Assembly (NCBI RefSeq): GCF_024809975.1
Contig: NZ_JANUDY010000002.1
Span: 248,001-312,000 of the forward strand
Direction of reading: 5' to 3'
Length of the DNA stretch: 64,000 nucleotides
DNA from: Comamonas sp. BIGb0152
GTDB lineage: Bacteria > Pseudomonadota > Gammaproteobacteria > Burkholderiales > Burkholderiaceae_C
Shown here: positions 1 to 9,185 of the stretch, piece by piece
Numbering within the stretch: position 1 is the first letter of the stretch
How the letters are laid out: every line of letters begins with the position of its first letter
Position numbers and translations under genes: made by a program
Notes under the pieces: generated by a model
Told to the model about the DNA's origin: nothing
Database searches by the model: none
What the model saw: only the letters and a program-made list of their open reading frames with translations

Positions 1-1
1 A

Positions 2-3000
2 TACCAGGGCGACGACCAACAAAAGAATGCGCTGGCCTCCCTTGGGGCTGGTGTAGGCACCGGTGCGCTGGGCGCCATCGGCGGCCGGGTGGCCAACAAG
101 CTTGGGCTGGAAACTGCAGAAACTGCCATCGTCAACGCTGGCAAGGGGCGGCTGGCAGAGGGCGGCGCCAAGTCTTTGGCCGGGCGCGTTGCTGGCGGCA
201 TGGTGTCCGAGTCCGTGCTGCAAGAACTGCCCCAGTCCACCCAGGAGCAGATGTGGCAGAACTATGCCGAGGGCAAAGACATCTGGGATGGTGTGGCGCG
301 CGCTGGCGTGGAAGGCGCCATCGCCGGTGGCGTCATGGGCGCGGGTGCCAACATTCGCGGCCGCCGGACGGAAGGCGAGCATGCCAACGACCTGGCCCGG
401 GATGCGGCAGCCAGCGCCAATGGCCTTGCCGAAAACGCACAGAACCAGCCATCACCCCTGATGCTGGGCAATGCACCACCTGATCAGATGGTGTCCTTCC
501 CCGATGGCAGCGTGGGCCGACGCGGTGAGGTTGAAAGCTACTTGGCCAACCTGCCGGAAGACCAGCGTGAGCAGGAGCGTCTGCGCCTAGCGGGCCAGCA
601 GTTCACCGAGGTCAATGACCCCCAAGCGCAACAGGCACGCCGCTGGTGGGAGAACTATGGCGAGGATGGCAACCAGACAGAGCGCCCCGACTACCTGGCC
701 GAGGTGCAGCAGGCGGTGCGCAGCGGCACGCCATTCAGCTCACAAGAGACGGTAGACACGGTGCGGAGCGCCATGGAAGACGCCTGGCTGCAGCAGCACG
801 TACAGACTGAGGCCGCGCCAGATACGGCAGCAGTTGCGCCGGCGCAGGCGGCAGACGCCATTGGCCAGCAGTTGCAGGCAGAGTTCGACCAGGCCGGCCA
901 GGATGCCGCCGTCGCAGCGGTGGATGCGCGTGTGCGCACCGGCCGCGTGCTCACCGGCCTGCAGAACGTCCTGGACACCGGTGCCGACAACTCCCTGCAG
1001 GTGCTGTCCCGTTTGAATGATTCCCTGGTGCGCATTGGCGAAGACCCATTGCAGCCGGGCGAGGTGGCGCGCGTGCGCCGCATGACCGACGCCTACATGG
1101 GCTTCAAGGGAGCAGGTGAGGTTGCACCGCTGCCATCGGCGCCGCGCCGCCCGGCCGACATGAACGCGGATAACGCGGCCATGGAGTCCTTGATCCCTGA
1201 GCGGCCAATGTCCGAGCGCATGGGCCTGAACCCTGCCGCCGGCCCACTCTCCCGCGCCGCAGTGACTGCAGTTGATGGAGCAGCAAATGCCCAAGCTACC
1301 CAAGGCTCGCTGGCCCGAGCCGCCCAATCCATTCCCACAGCCCGAGCCCTTCCCGTGGAAGCCGATGGGCCTGCGCCAGTTTCTCAACCCGTAGGAGCAG
1401 CCCTTGTCCCGCAAACCGATCAAGCCCAGCAAGTCCCAGCGCAACGCCCGCAAGCAGCAGGAGCGCAAGCAGTCCAACCAGCGACCGCAGGGCTGACCGA
1501 TGGCGGCGCTGCGCCTCAGAACCTTGGAACGCCGACAGTTGCGCCTGCTGCCCAAGCGGTAGCCGCTGCGCCACAGCCGCAGGCCCGGCCAGAAAACTGG
1601 CGCACCAGCATGCTGCGAGCAGCGCCGGCGGCGCGCGCGCTTGGGATCGAGACGCGCGGCAAGCGCCTGGCCCAAGTAGTGGCGGAGGTCGATGCAGCGG
1701 ATGCGAAGCGTGCCGGCGTGGCGCAGACTGGCGCGGATCTCGCGGCTGGCCAGATTGACGGTGAGTGGAGCGCATTTGCTCCAGATACTGGCACTCTGGG
1801 TATTCCGCGCGCAGAGATGCCGCAGATCAAAGCTTCCCACCGTGGCGCCTTGGTCAATTTCTTGAAGGCGCGAGGCATCGACAGCAAGGCTGCAGAGATG
1901 CCGGCCAATGATCTCAAACCTACCCAGGCAGAGTTCTCGCAGCGCAAAGTGGATGCCGCGCGCAGCTTCATCGGTGGCGACCGCTCCATCTTGGTGTCGT
2001 CTGATGGCTACGTTGTGGACGGGCACCACCAATGGTTGGCCAAGCGCGCCAACGGCGAGCCGGTGAAGGTGGTCCGCCTGCAGGCTCCAATCCGGGAAGC
2101 CCTTGCCCAGGTGGCCGAGTTCCCCAGCACCCAGGTATCAGAAGGCGCTACAACCGAACGAAGTGGCGCCGGCGAATCTGCTGGCAGCCGGACGACCTCG
2201 GAGGCGGAGGCCGCCCAGTTCAGCCGTGGCGCACCTGCCATGACGCCAGAGCTGGCCGCCGCAATCATGCGCATCAAGATGCCGGCCACCGTGGACACCG
2301 TGCGCGCTGCAGTACGTGACCTGGTCGGGGGCCTGGGCACTCTGCCCAACCGCCTGGGCCGCGTGGTGGTGGCCACCTCCGCAGAGATCCGCCAGAACTG
2401 GGAACCTTTGATTGGGCCGGTGGCCATGGAGGCAGCGGGGGACACTGGCCGCGCCCAGGGTTTCTACGACCCCAAGACCAAGACGGTGTTCCTGATCGCC
2501 GATCACATCCAGCGCGGCCAGGAGGCGGGCGTCGTTGCGCACGAACTCATGCACAAGCACGGCGAGGCGGTGCTCGGCGCCGAGGGCTGGCAGCAGCTGC
2601 ACGGGATGATTGGTGGCTGGGCCAGCTCGGCAGAGGGCAGTATGGAGCAACGGGTGTACAGCGAAGCGCAAGCCCGCGTGCAGTCTTCCATGCCCGACGG
2701 TGCTCAACAGCAGCAGTATTCGTCGCAGGAGCTGTTCCCCTATGCAGTGCAGGTGGCGCTGGAGATGGGCGTGCGCCCCAATCTGTTGGCCAAGCCGGGC
2801 ACCGTCGCCCGCTGGCTCGGCCAGGTGCGCGCCGCGCTGCGCCAGGTGTGGGCCAAGATCACCGGCAAGCCCGGCCAGTTCGAAGCGCAGGACATGGTGA
2901 ACCTGGCATTTGGCATTGCCCAGCGGGAGAACCCAGAGCATGCTGGTGAACTCGATGGCTCAATTACACCCTTACGCACAGCTACCAACTTCCTGCAGGC

Positions 3001-6000
3001 GCGCCAAGCAGTGAAGGAATTCCAGGGGAGCCAGCTTACAAACACGTCCACTGGCATGACGGCAGTGCTTGCCCGCAACAGTCTGGACAAAATGTTGAGC
3101 GGCAAGGCCGTGAGCAAATCCGAGACGCCGGCCACGCATGCCATGGCTGTGGCAAATGCCGACAGCCTTTTCGAACGGGCAATTCTGGGGTGGAGCAAGG
3201 CGGACCGCGCCGGCGACCCGAACATTCGGGCCATTCACCGGTTCTTCGCCCCACTAGATGTCAACGGCCGCACCAAGCTGGTGAAGCTGACGGTCAAGGA
3301 AAGCGTGAGCGAGGATCGCCAGAATCCGCTGTACACCATAGAAGCGGTTGAGCTGAATGAAAATCTGCCCGGGGATGCTTGGTTGGAGGCCGCTGCCCGC
3401 GAGGATGGGGTAAGCCTGGACGCAAAAAATCCCCTGCAGCGGGGAGTGGGTCGGCAGGATGACCAGCAAGCTGGATCCCGAGCAACCCTCGCGCCGCCCC
3501 ACGGTGTAACCCTGGGCAACTCTGCAGAGGACGTGCGTATTTTAGCGCAAGAGGTAGAACGCCGCAATTCTGAGGCTTCAGCTCCCGCCACGATTCGTGC
3601 GGCAACAGGCGCGGCCACCCAAAATCCCAACACACAAGGCGATGGCGGGAACGCTGCCAGTGTATTGGCGACGCCAGCGGATGGCAAGAATGGCCCTGCC
3701 GGTCCCATGTTCAGCCGCGCCGGCGCCGCCACGATCAACGACAGCTACACCCCATCCCAGAAGCAGGCCGCAGAGAAGGCCTTCGGCGCCGTGGCCAAGC
3801 AGACGGTGGCGGAGCGCGCCAACGAGATGCGCTCGAACCTGGGCACCAAGCTGCGGCAGGGCCTGGTCGACCAGTTCGCTCCGCTCAAGGAGGTGAGCGC
3901 CCATGCTTACATGCTGGCCCGCTTGTCCAAGGGCAGCGACGGGGCAGTGGAGGCTGCCTTGTTGTACGGCAAGCCCTTCCTCAAGGATGGCGTGGCCGAT
4001 GTCAACATCCAGGATGGCGGCTTTGCCAAGGTGCTGGCCGGCCTCAAGGGTGAGCACGACCGCTTCTTCCAGTGGGTGGCGGCCCAGCGCGCCGAGCGCC
4101 TCAAGGCCGAGGGCAAGGAGAATCTGCTCACCGACCAGGACATCTCTGCATTGAAGAGCCTCAACGCAGGATCGTTCCAGGATGGCACGCCGCGCATGCC
4201 GGCCTACGCGGCGGCCCTGCGCGAGCTCAATGCCTTCAACGAGGCAGGGCTCAAGATCGCCAAGGAATCTGGCCTGATCGACCAGGCCGCCATGGACCTG
4301 ATGAAGGATCAGCCCTATGTGCCGTTCTACCGGCTGATGGAAGATGGCGATATCAAGGGCGCCAAGTTCAGCTCTGGGCTGATCAACCAGCAGGCCTTCA
4401 AGAAGCTCAAGGGCGGCACCCAACAGATCAACGCTGACCTGCTGCAGAACACACTTTTGAACTGGAGCCACCTGTACGCGGCTGCCGCGCGCAACCGCGC
4501 CGCGCTGGCCACGATGAAGGATGCCGAGGGCATGGGCATTGCCTACCAGGTGCCCGCCGACACCAAGGGCGCTGTGAAGGTGATGCGCGATGGTGTGACC
4601 GAGCACTGGATGATCGAAGACCCATACCTGCTGGACGCTGTATCCGCGCTGCACTACACGCCGAGCAAACTGGCCCAGGGCATAGCGCCGTTCAAGCGGC
4701 TGTTGACCATGGGCGTGACGATCAATCCTACGTTCAAGATCCGCAACTTGATCCGCGACTCTCTGTCTGCCATGGCCCAGTCGGACCTGGGGTACAACCC
4801 GTTCGCCAACGTTGCCCAAGGCTGGAAGGCCATGGACAAGAACAGCCAGACGCAGGCCTCGATGCTGGCATCCGGCGGGATCATCAAGTTCGGAACGCAG
4901 GAAGACACCGGGGCGCTGCGCCGCAAGATCGACAAGCTGGGCGGCACCATGCTGGACAAGGATGGGTTCGGCAAGCTCAAGAGCCAGATGGCCAGCCTGT
5001 GGGAGGCCTACGAGGAATTTGGCGACCGCACCGAGAATGCCAACCGTGCAGCGCTGTACGAGCGCCTGATTGCCAAAGGCCACAGCCATGCAGAGGCCTC
5101 GTTCATGGCGCGCGACCTGATGGACTTTTCGATGAGTGGCAAATGGGAGATGGTGCGCTTCCTCACCCAGACGGTGCCATTCTTGAACGCTCGGATGCAG
5201 GGCTTGTACAAGCTGGGCCGGGCCGCCGCCGAAGATCCCAAGCGCTTTGGCGCGATTGCCGGCGCCGTGTCGCTGGCCAGCCTAGGCCTGATGGCGGCCT
5301 ACCAGGATGACGAGGATTGGAAGAAGCGCGACGACTGGGACCGCGACAGCTACTGGTGGTTCAAGATCGGCAAACAGGCATTTCGCATCCCTAAACCCTT
5401 CGAAGTGGGCTCCATCGGCACGCTGGCCGAGCGCACGGCAGAGCTGATGCTGAGCAAGGAGATGACGGGCAAGCGCTTTGGCGAAAGGCTGAGCGACATG
5501 ATCTTCAACACCTTTGCCATGGACCCGACGCCCCAGGCGGTCAAGCCGTTGCTGGACGTTTACGCCAACAAGGACAGTTTCTCCGGCAAGGCCATCGAGG
5601 GTTTTGCTGACGAGCGCCTGCGCCCGCAGGACCGCTACAGCGACCGGACCTCCGAAGTGGCGCGGCTGTTGGGCTCCTGGGGACTGCCTGATCCGGTGAA
5701 GTTGGCCAAGGGCGACTACTCGGCACTCAGCCCCAAGCAGATCGATTTCCTCATGCGTGGATACACAGGCTGGCTGTCCACCGTGTTCACCACGGCGACG
5801 GATACCGTGCTGCGGCCAATGATGGGCCGGGGGGATCGTCCGGAAATGAAGATGCGGGACGTGTTCCTGGCGGGCAACTTCGTGGAGAACCTGCCGACCA
5901 ATTCCAGCCGCTACGTCAGCACCATGTACGACCAGGCCCGGGAGATCAGCCAGGTGTGGGCGTCCTACCAAGCCGCCGTGAAAAGCGGTGATGTGGAAGG

Positions 6001-6205
6001 CGCGGCCAAGATTCGGGCAGCAAACCCAGAGGCCTTGGCCAAGCGCATCCCAGTGGAGGCTGCCAAGACCCGGGTGGCTGAGCTGTCGCAGCATGCCAAG
6101 AAGGTGGAGGGCGACCGCCTCATGAGCGCGGAGGCCAAGCGCCGCCGGCTCGATGAGATCGCCGCCCAGAAGGATGTAATCGCAAAACGCCTGGCCACCT
6201 TATGA
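2..6205 (+). CDS. Giant phage polyvalent virion protein (5' end outside window)
   Basis: The frame is open from the window edge, so the N-terminus is missing and at least 2067 residues are visible. Counting from the GTG at 89: a Gly/Ala-rich segment (about 1-100), a long Ala/Gln/Pro-rich region, a stretch near 637-648 with DGHHQW resembling the ParB/nuclease-like core, a zinc-peptidase motif HELMH at 818-822, and a segment at about 1015-1115 resembling the phage barnase/EndoU/ColE5-like (PBECR) nuclease domains. A long C-terminal part follows, including an LPD38-like region (about 1540-1970) and a charged coiled-coil tail. FSRG (711) and FSRAG (1208) sit at domain boundaries. Polyvalent proteins are thought to be packaged and injected with phage DNA. 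Domain assignments are by eye. Confidence 0.85.
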   Translation, partial: YQGDDQQKNALASLGAGVGTGALGAIGGRVANKLGLETAETAIVNAGKGRLAEGGAKSLAGRVAGGMVSESVLQELPQSTQEQMWQNYAEGKDIWDGVARAGVEGAIAGGVMGAGANIRGRRTEGEHANDLARDAAASANGLAENAQNQPSPLMLGNAPPDQMVSFPDGSVGRRGEVESYLANLPEDQREQERLRLAGQQFTEVNDPQAQQARRWWENYGEDGNQTERPDYLAEVQQAVRSGTPFSSQETVDTVRSAMEDAWLQQHVQTEAAPDTAAVAPAQAADAIGQQLQAEFDQAGQDAAVAAVDARVRTGRVLTGLQNVLDTGADNSLQVLSRLNDSLVRIGEDPLQPGEVARVRRMTDAYMGFKGAGEVAPLPSAPRRPADMNADNAAMESLIPERPMSERMGLNPAAGPLSRAAVTAVDGAANAQATQGSLARAAQSIPTARALPVEADGPAPVSQPVGAALVPQTDQAQQVPAQRPQAAGAQAVQPATAGLTDGGAAPQNLGTPTVAPAAQAVAAAPQPQARPENWRTSMLRAAPAARALGIETRGKRLAQVVAEVDAADAKRAGVAQTGADLAAGQIDGEWSAFAPDTGTLGIPRAEMPQIKASHRGALVNFLKARGIDSKAAEMPANDLKPTQAEFSQRKVDAARSFIGGDRSILVSSDGYVVDGHHQWLAKRANGEPVKVVRLQAPIREALAQVAEFPSTQVSEGATTERSGAGESAGSRTTSEAEAAQFSRGAPAMTPELAAAIMRIKMPATVDTVRAAVRDLVGGLGTLPNRLGRVVVATSAEIRQNWEPLIGPVAMEAAGDTGRAQGFYDPKTKTVFLIADHIQRGQEAGVVAHELMHKHGEAVLGAEGWQQLHGMIGGWASSAEGSMEQRVYSEAQARVQSSMPDGAQQQQYSSQELFPYAVQVALEMGVRPNLLAKPGTVARWLGQVRAALRQVWAKITGKPGQFEAQDMVNLAFGIAQRENPEHAGELDGSITPLRTATNFLQARQAVKEFQGSQLTNTSTGMTAVLARNSLDKMLSGKAVSKSETPATHAMAVANADSLFERAILGWSKADRAGDPNIRAIHRFFAPLDVNGRTKLVKLTVKESVSEDRQNPLYTIEAVELNENLPGDAWLEAAAREDGVSLDAKNPLQRGVGRQDDQQAGSRATLAPPHGVTLGNSAEDVRILAQEVERRNSEASAPATIRAATGAATQNPNTQGDGGNAASVLATPADGKNGPAGPMFSRAGAATINDSYTPSQKQAAEKAFGAVAKQTVAERANEMRSNLGTKLRQGLVDQFAPLKEVSAHAYMLARLSKGSDGAVEAALLYGKPFLKDGVADVNIQDGGFAKVLAGLKGEHDRFFQWVAAQRAERLKAEGKENLLTDQDISALKSLNAGSFQDGTPRMPAYAAALRELNAFNEAGLKIAKESGLIDQAAMDLMKDQPYVPFYRLMEDGDIKGAKFSSGLINQQAFKKLKGGTQQINADLLQNTLLNWSHLYAAAARNRAALATMKDAEGMGIAYQVPADTKGAVKVMRDGVTEHWMIEDPYLLDAVSALHYTPSKLAQGIAPFKRLLTMGVTINPTFKIRNLIRDSLSAMAQSDLGYNPFANVAQGWKAMDKNSQTQASMLASGGIIKFGTQEDTGALRRKIDKLGGTMLDKDGFGKLKSQMASLWEAYEEFGDRTENANRAALYERLIAKGHSHAEASFMARDLMDFSMSGKWEMVRFLTQTVPFLNARMQGLYKLGRAAAEDPKRFGAIAGAVSLASLGLMAAYQDDEDWKKRDDWDRDSYWWFKIGKQAFRIPKPFEVGSIGTLAERTAELMLSKEMTGKRFGERLSDMIFNTFAMDPTPQAVKPLLDVYANKDSFSGKAIEGFADERLRPQDRYSDRTSEVARLLGSWGLPDPVKLAKGDYSALSPKQIDFLMRGYTGWLSTVFTTATDTVLRPMMGRGDRPEMKMRDVFLAGNFVENLPTNSSRYVSTMYDQAREISQVWASYQAAVKSGDVEGAAKIRAANPEALAKRIPVEAAKTRVAELSQHAKKVEGDRLMSAEAKRRRLDEIAAQKDVIAKRLATL

Positions 6206-6370
6206 GCTAAGAGTGCCCTGGCGGAGGAACTGCCACACGAAGCCGCAAGCGCCGAGCAAGACGATGGCCACCCAGAAAGTGGACCACATCTCTCGGCGCT
6301 CTGCGCGCGTGGTGAGGTTGAGGAAGATGACGATCACGATGACCGCGCCCCAGAAAACGAGTGCTGCCAT
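6200..6370 (-). CDS. Small two-helix membrane protein (hypothetical)
   Basis: A 56-codon frame starts at an ATG preceded three codons upstream by an in-frame stop. Its 3' end overlaps the end of the giant virion gene by 6 nt in convergent orientation. The product has two hydrophobic segments (about residues 3-19 and 31-48) flanking a charged RAERRE loop. That hairpin topology is not expected of a random shadow frame, and most of the frame lies outside the upstream gene. No clear Shine-Dalgarno is seen. It may be a prophage accessory gene alongside the minus-strand secreted protein at 6565-7071. Function unknown. Confidence 0.4.
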   Translation of the reverse strand: MAALVFWGAVIVIVIFLNLTTRAERREMWSTFWVAIVLLGACGFVWQFLRQGTLSS

Positions 6371-6456
6371 CGCTGGATGCTAAGCGCTGCCATCATGGTT
6401 GGCAATCCGCCTCAACGGGATTGGATTGTCCCCCGGCTGGTTTTGGACTGATCTAG

Positions 6457-6478
6457 GCCCTCTCCGGAGGGCTTTTTT
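6457..6478 (+). terminator. Rho-independent terminator after the giant virion gene
   Basis: A perfect 6-bp stem, GCCCTC/GAGGGC with a TCCG loop (6457-6472), is followed by six T. It would end transcription of the upstream plus-strand structural block. Confidence 0.8.
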
Positions 6479-6487
6479 CCGCCCAGC

Positions 6488-6516
6488 AAAAAGGCCCATG
6501 ATGTGATACATGAGCC
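6488..6516 (-). terminator. Rho-independent terminator for the minus-strand secreted-protein gene
   Basis: On the minus strand an 8-bp stem GGCTCATG/CATGGGCC (one G-T pair, loop 6501-6508) is followed by five T (AAAAA at 6488-6492 on plus). It faces the plus-strand terminator at 6457-6478. Confidence 0.7.
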
Positions 6517-6564
6517 TTCGTGTGACCTCCTACCTTGACGAAGGAGGCATAGCTAGATTGTCGG

Positions 6565-7071
6565 TTAAAGATTCGAGCTTGACCCAGTCTTATTGCTCTT
6601 GTAGTTGATGTCAATGGAACAACCGCGAGAGAGTGGGTAAACGGAAGTAACGATTGCGAGATCTCCTTGCGAGAACGTTGATTCCTTTTGCCCAAAATCA
6701 GGTTCAAACTTCCTGATGTTGACAGGAGTGCCGTACTTTCCACTGAGGGCGGAATGCAGTTGCGTATATCGCGCAGTGCACAGTGTTGTGTCTTCCTTTG
6801 TCCTGCTGCTTAATGCTACCTGCTCTAAGCCGTCGGCATTGAAATAAAAATTTGCCTGAAATGGCGAACCTTGAACATCAACGTTCTCCAAGCGATATTT
6901 AAGTATTGCACCAGAGTAGAGACTTCCAGTTCCTGGGGGAGTTATCACGCCGTTCGGGAACGCAGCTTGCACATCCTCAACCGACATGCCGGAATTCGCT
7001 TTTGTCCACAAGGGGTGGGCATGCGCTGCCGTTGCTCCAGCAACCAATAACAATGACAAGATGAACTTCAT
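6565..7071 (-). CDS. Secreted/periplasmic hypothetical protein, probable moron
   Basis: A 168-residue protein with a clear signal peptide: hydrophobic core at residues 4-12 and an AHA cleavage site at about 18. Two cysteines in the mature part (TTLC and RGCS) could form a disulfide. The start ATG has a strong Shine-Dalgarno, GGAGGG, 4 nt upstream. The gene is on the opposite strand between two plus-strand structural genes and has its own terminator, the typical layout of a prophage moron expressed in the lysogen. I do not recognise the family; residues 25-60 (SVEDVQAAFP) recall small bacterial outer-membrane-type folds only loosely. Function unknown. Confidence 0.8.
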   Translation of the reverse strand: MKFILSLLLVAGATAAHAHPLWTKANSGMSVEDVQAAFPNGVITPPGTGSLYSGAILKYRLENVDVQGSPFQANFYFNADGLEQVALSSRTKEDTTLCTARYTQLHSALSGKYGTPVNIRKFEPDFGQKESTFSQGDLAIVTSVYPLSRGCSIDINYKSNKTGSSSNL

Positions 7072-7179
7072 GGATCCCTCCTAAACAAAGCGTTCATGTT
7101 AGCAAACGGAATGTGCCCAAACCGAGTCCGCGTTGCTCACATGCTGTCCTTTTCAAGCTGCCATTCAGTGAAGCCGTGC

Positions 7180-7195
7180 CCCCGCGTAGGGTTCG
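7180..7195 (+). promoter_or_regulatory. Copy 1 of a 16-bp motif found upstream of phage genes
   Basis: CCCCGCGTAGGGTTCG lies in the 208-bp gap before the structural gene at 7280. A 14/16 match occurs at 15672-15687 before the lysis cassette. Both copies sit in the only sizeable plus-strand gaps of the late region, so a phage control site (late promoter or factor site) is plausible but unproven. No other feature is seen in 7072-7279 apart from the Shine-Dalgarno (AGGAG) before 7280. Confidence 0.35.
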
Positions 7196-7279
7196 CCAGC
7201 GGGCGTTCAAAACGGAACACTGGTGCCATGAATACCGTGGCGGCAACAGGGCGGCCACGAACTCACCCTAGGAGTTCAC

Positions 7280-8077
7280 ATGGCCATCACCACCAGCTAT
7301 CCCAAGGGCATGGAGCGCTTGCTCCAGGGCTCCGTCAACTTCGCAACCGACACGATCAAGGTTGCCCTCGTAACCGAAGCCTACACCTACAGTGCCGCCC
7401 ATGAGTTCGTCTCGCAGCTCGGCACGCGCGTGGGGGATGACATCACCCTGGTCAACAAGTCGATCACGGGCGGAGTTTTCGATGCGGATGACGCCGAGAC
7501 TGCGCCGCTGGTGCCGGGCAGCACCATTAAGGCCATCGTCATCTACAAGGACACGGGCAACCCCAGCACCTCGCCGCTGCTGCTGTACCGCGACAACGTG
7601 GCGGCCTTCCCCCTGGCAACGAATGGCGGCGCGCTCAAACTGCCATGGGACACCGGGCCCTTGGGCATCGCAGCGCTGTTGGCCCCGTTCTTCCCCGCAG
7701 GCGGCGAGCTGGTGCTGGGCGCCGGGGTGAACTTCCTAACGGATGATCTGAAGGTCACGCTCCTGCCAGCCTCGTTTGACGACAGCGGCACCTATCGCTT
7801 CTTGGCCGATGTGGGCACCACGCTGGGCACCGCACACGCGCTGACTGGCCGCACCGTTACCGGTGGCGTGTTCAATGCTGACGATGTGGAATTCGGGGCG
7901 GTTTCTGGTGGCTCCCCTGGCTCAGTGCTTCTCTACAAGGACACAGGTGTGCCAGACACATCGCCAGTGCTCCAGCGCATCACCCAGGTGGCAGGCTTCC
8001 CGTTTGCAGCGAACGGTGGCGGCTTCGAGTTGCGTTGGTCCGATGGCGCGCTCAAGATTTTCAGCACGGTCCCGTAA
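7280..8077 (+). CDS. Phage structural protein with internal tandem duplication
   Basis: A 265-residue protein made of two homologous halves. Residues about 18-128 and 150-265 share GVNF/SVNF-xTDxxKV, an LGT step, a TGGVFxADD motif, the YKDTGxPxTSP segment and a final NGG-W-DG motif. This points to an intragenic duplication of a roughly 115-residue beta-rich domain, as is common for phage tail or decoration proteins. The ATG is preceded by AGGAG. It is the first gene of a compact plus-strand structural block. The exact role is not recognised. Confidence 0.8.
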   Translation: MAITTSYPKGMERLLQGSVNFATDTIKVALVTEAYTYSAAHEFVSQLGTRVGDDITLVNKSITGGVFDADDAETAPLVPGSTIKAIVIYKDTGNPSTSPLLLYRDNVAAFPLATNGGALKLPWDTGPLGIAALLAPFFPAGGELVLGAGVNFLTDDLKVTLLPASFDDSGTYRFLADVGTTLGTAHALTGRTVTGGVFNADDVEFGAVSGGSPGSVLLYKDTGVPDTSPVLQRITQVAGFPFAANGGGFELRWSDGALKIFSTVP

Positions 8078-8086
8078 GGAGGCGCA

Positions 8087-9178
8087 ATGTCACTCGACGC
8101 CTTCTCCAACAACGCAACTGGCCTAACCACTGTGGCGCTGGGCAGCGAGGACACGGTCATCACGCTGCCAGACGACGGGAGTGCTGATCGCTTTGCCGAC
8201 CTGCCCGAGGGTCGCATGCAGCGTGCAACGCTCTCCAACCCAGCCCTGCCGGGTCAGATTGAGATTGTCTACATCACCGCCAAGGACGGCTCCAGCTTCA
8301 CGGTCAACCGCCGCCAGGAAAACAGCTATGCGGCTGAAGACTGGCCGGCAGGCACGACCTTGGAGGCGCGGATCACGGCTGGGATGCTTGGCCGCTTCCT
8401 GCGCGCTGATAGCCGTGGCATCTTCAAGACCACTGGAGGTGAGGGTGGTGCTGGAGCATCGAGCTTTGTGGTCAACGGTAAAGTCGAACGGGATTTCCGG
8501 GTGGTGCAGCTGTCTGGCGTGCAGATGCTCCACCGGATCGGCGCGGGGCTGACCACAACCATCGGCGCAGGGCGATACATTCAGGACATGAATCTGTCCG
8601 TCGAGACAGTAGGCGGTTCCTGCTTTGTTGCGTTGGGCGACGATGTTCCTGTCTGGCAGCCCAACCAGTCGTACCAGGGCCTGGCCATCGTAGCGCCGCC
8701 CACCCCCACCGGGTTCAACTACCTGTTTGAGCCTTCGGATGTGCAGTTCCAGTACACACGCAGCGCTGTAGACCCAGGCTTTGATGACTCGGGCTATGCC
8801 ATAGAGGCATACAACCCGAACAGCGGCGAAGGGGCGGAACCTGAGCTAACCGGGCAATGGTTGCCCCTACCCATCCCGCTTGCGCTGGAGTTGAGCATGC
8901 CCAGCGTGGCAGGAGGCGTGGCGCTGACGGAGGTGGGTTTCATCTGCTATGAGTACGACGCCACCACTGCGCCAGTTATCTCGATTGGCCTGGCGGCGGA
9001 TGGTGACCTGGTGAATGCGCAGGCCCTCTCTGCCATCACGGGCGCTCGCCATATCCAGCGCTTCGCGGTGAACCCTGGCGGTGCTTTGGCAGCCTCTCTA
9101 GCTTTCAAGCTGGAGACACCAGCTACTGGGCGTTTCTATGGCCGCTTCTACTGGCGCGGGATGGTCATTGACCAGTGA
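8087..9178 (+). CDS. Phage structural protein (hypothetical)
   Basis: A 363-residue protein starting 9 nt after the previous stop with an AAGGAGG ribosome site. It is beta-rich and soluble, with no signal peptide or membrane helix. A Gly-rich linker (TTGGEGGAGASS, about 115-126) separates an N-terminal domain of about 110 residues from a larger C-terminal domain. An N-terminal attachment domain plus distal domain is typical of tail-tip or fibre-associated proteins. Assignment rests on position within the structural operon; no specific family is recognised. Confidence 0.75.
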   Translation: MSLDAFSNNATGLTTVALGSEDTVITLPDDGSADRFADLPEGRMQRATLSNPALPGQIEIVYITAKDGSSFTVNRRQENSYAAEDWPAGTTLEARITAGMLGRFLRADSRGIFKTTGGEGGAGASSFVVNGKVERDFRVVQLSGVQMLHRIGAGLTTTIGAGRYIQDMNLSVETVGGSCFVALGDDVPVWQPNQSYQGLAIVAPPTPTGFNYLFEPSDVQFQYTRSAVDPGFDDSGYAIEAYNPNSGEGAEPELTGQWLPLPIPLALELSMPSVAGGVALTEVGFICYEYDATTAPVISIGLAADGDLVNAQALSAITGARHIQRFAVNPGGALAASLAFKLETPATGRFYGRFYWRGMVIDQ

Positions 9179-9185
9179 TTGAGCC

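Noticed and set aside
3578..5089. 503-codon minus-strand frame inside the giant virion gene
   Set aside because: Antisense shadow of a G/C-rich gene; His/Leu/Gln-rich composition and no domain.
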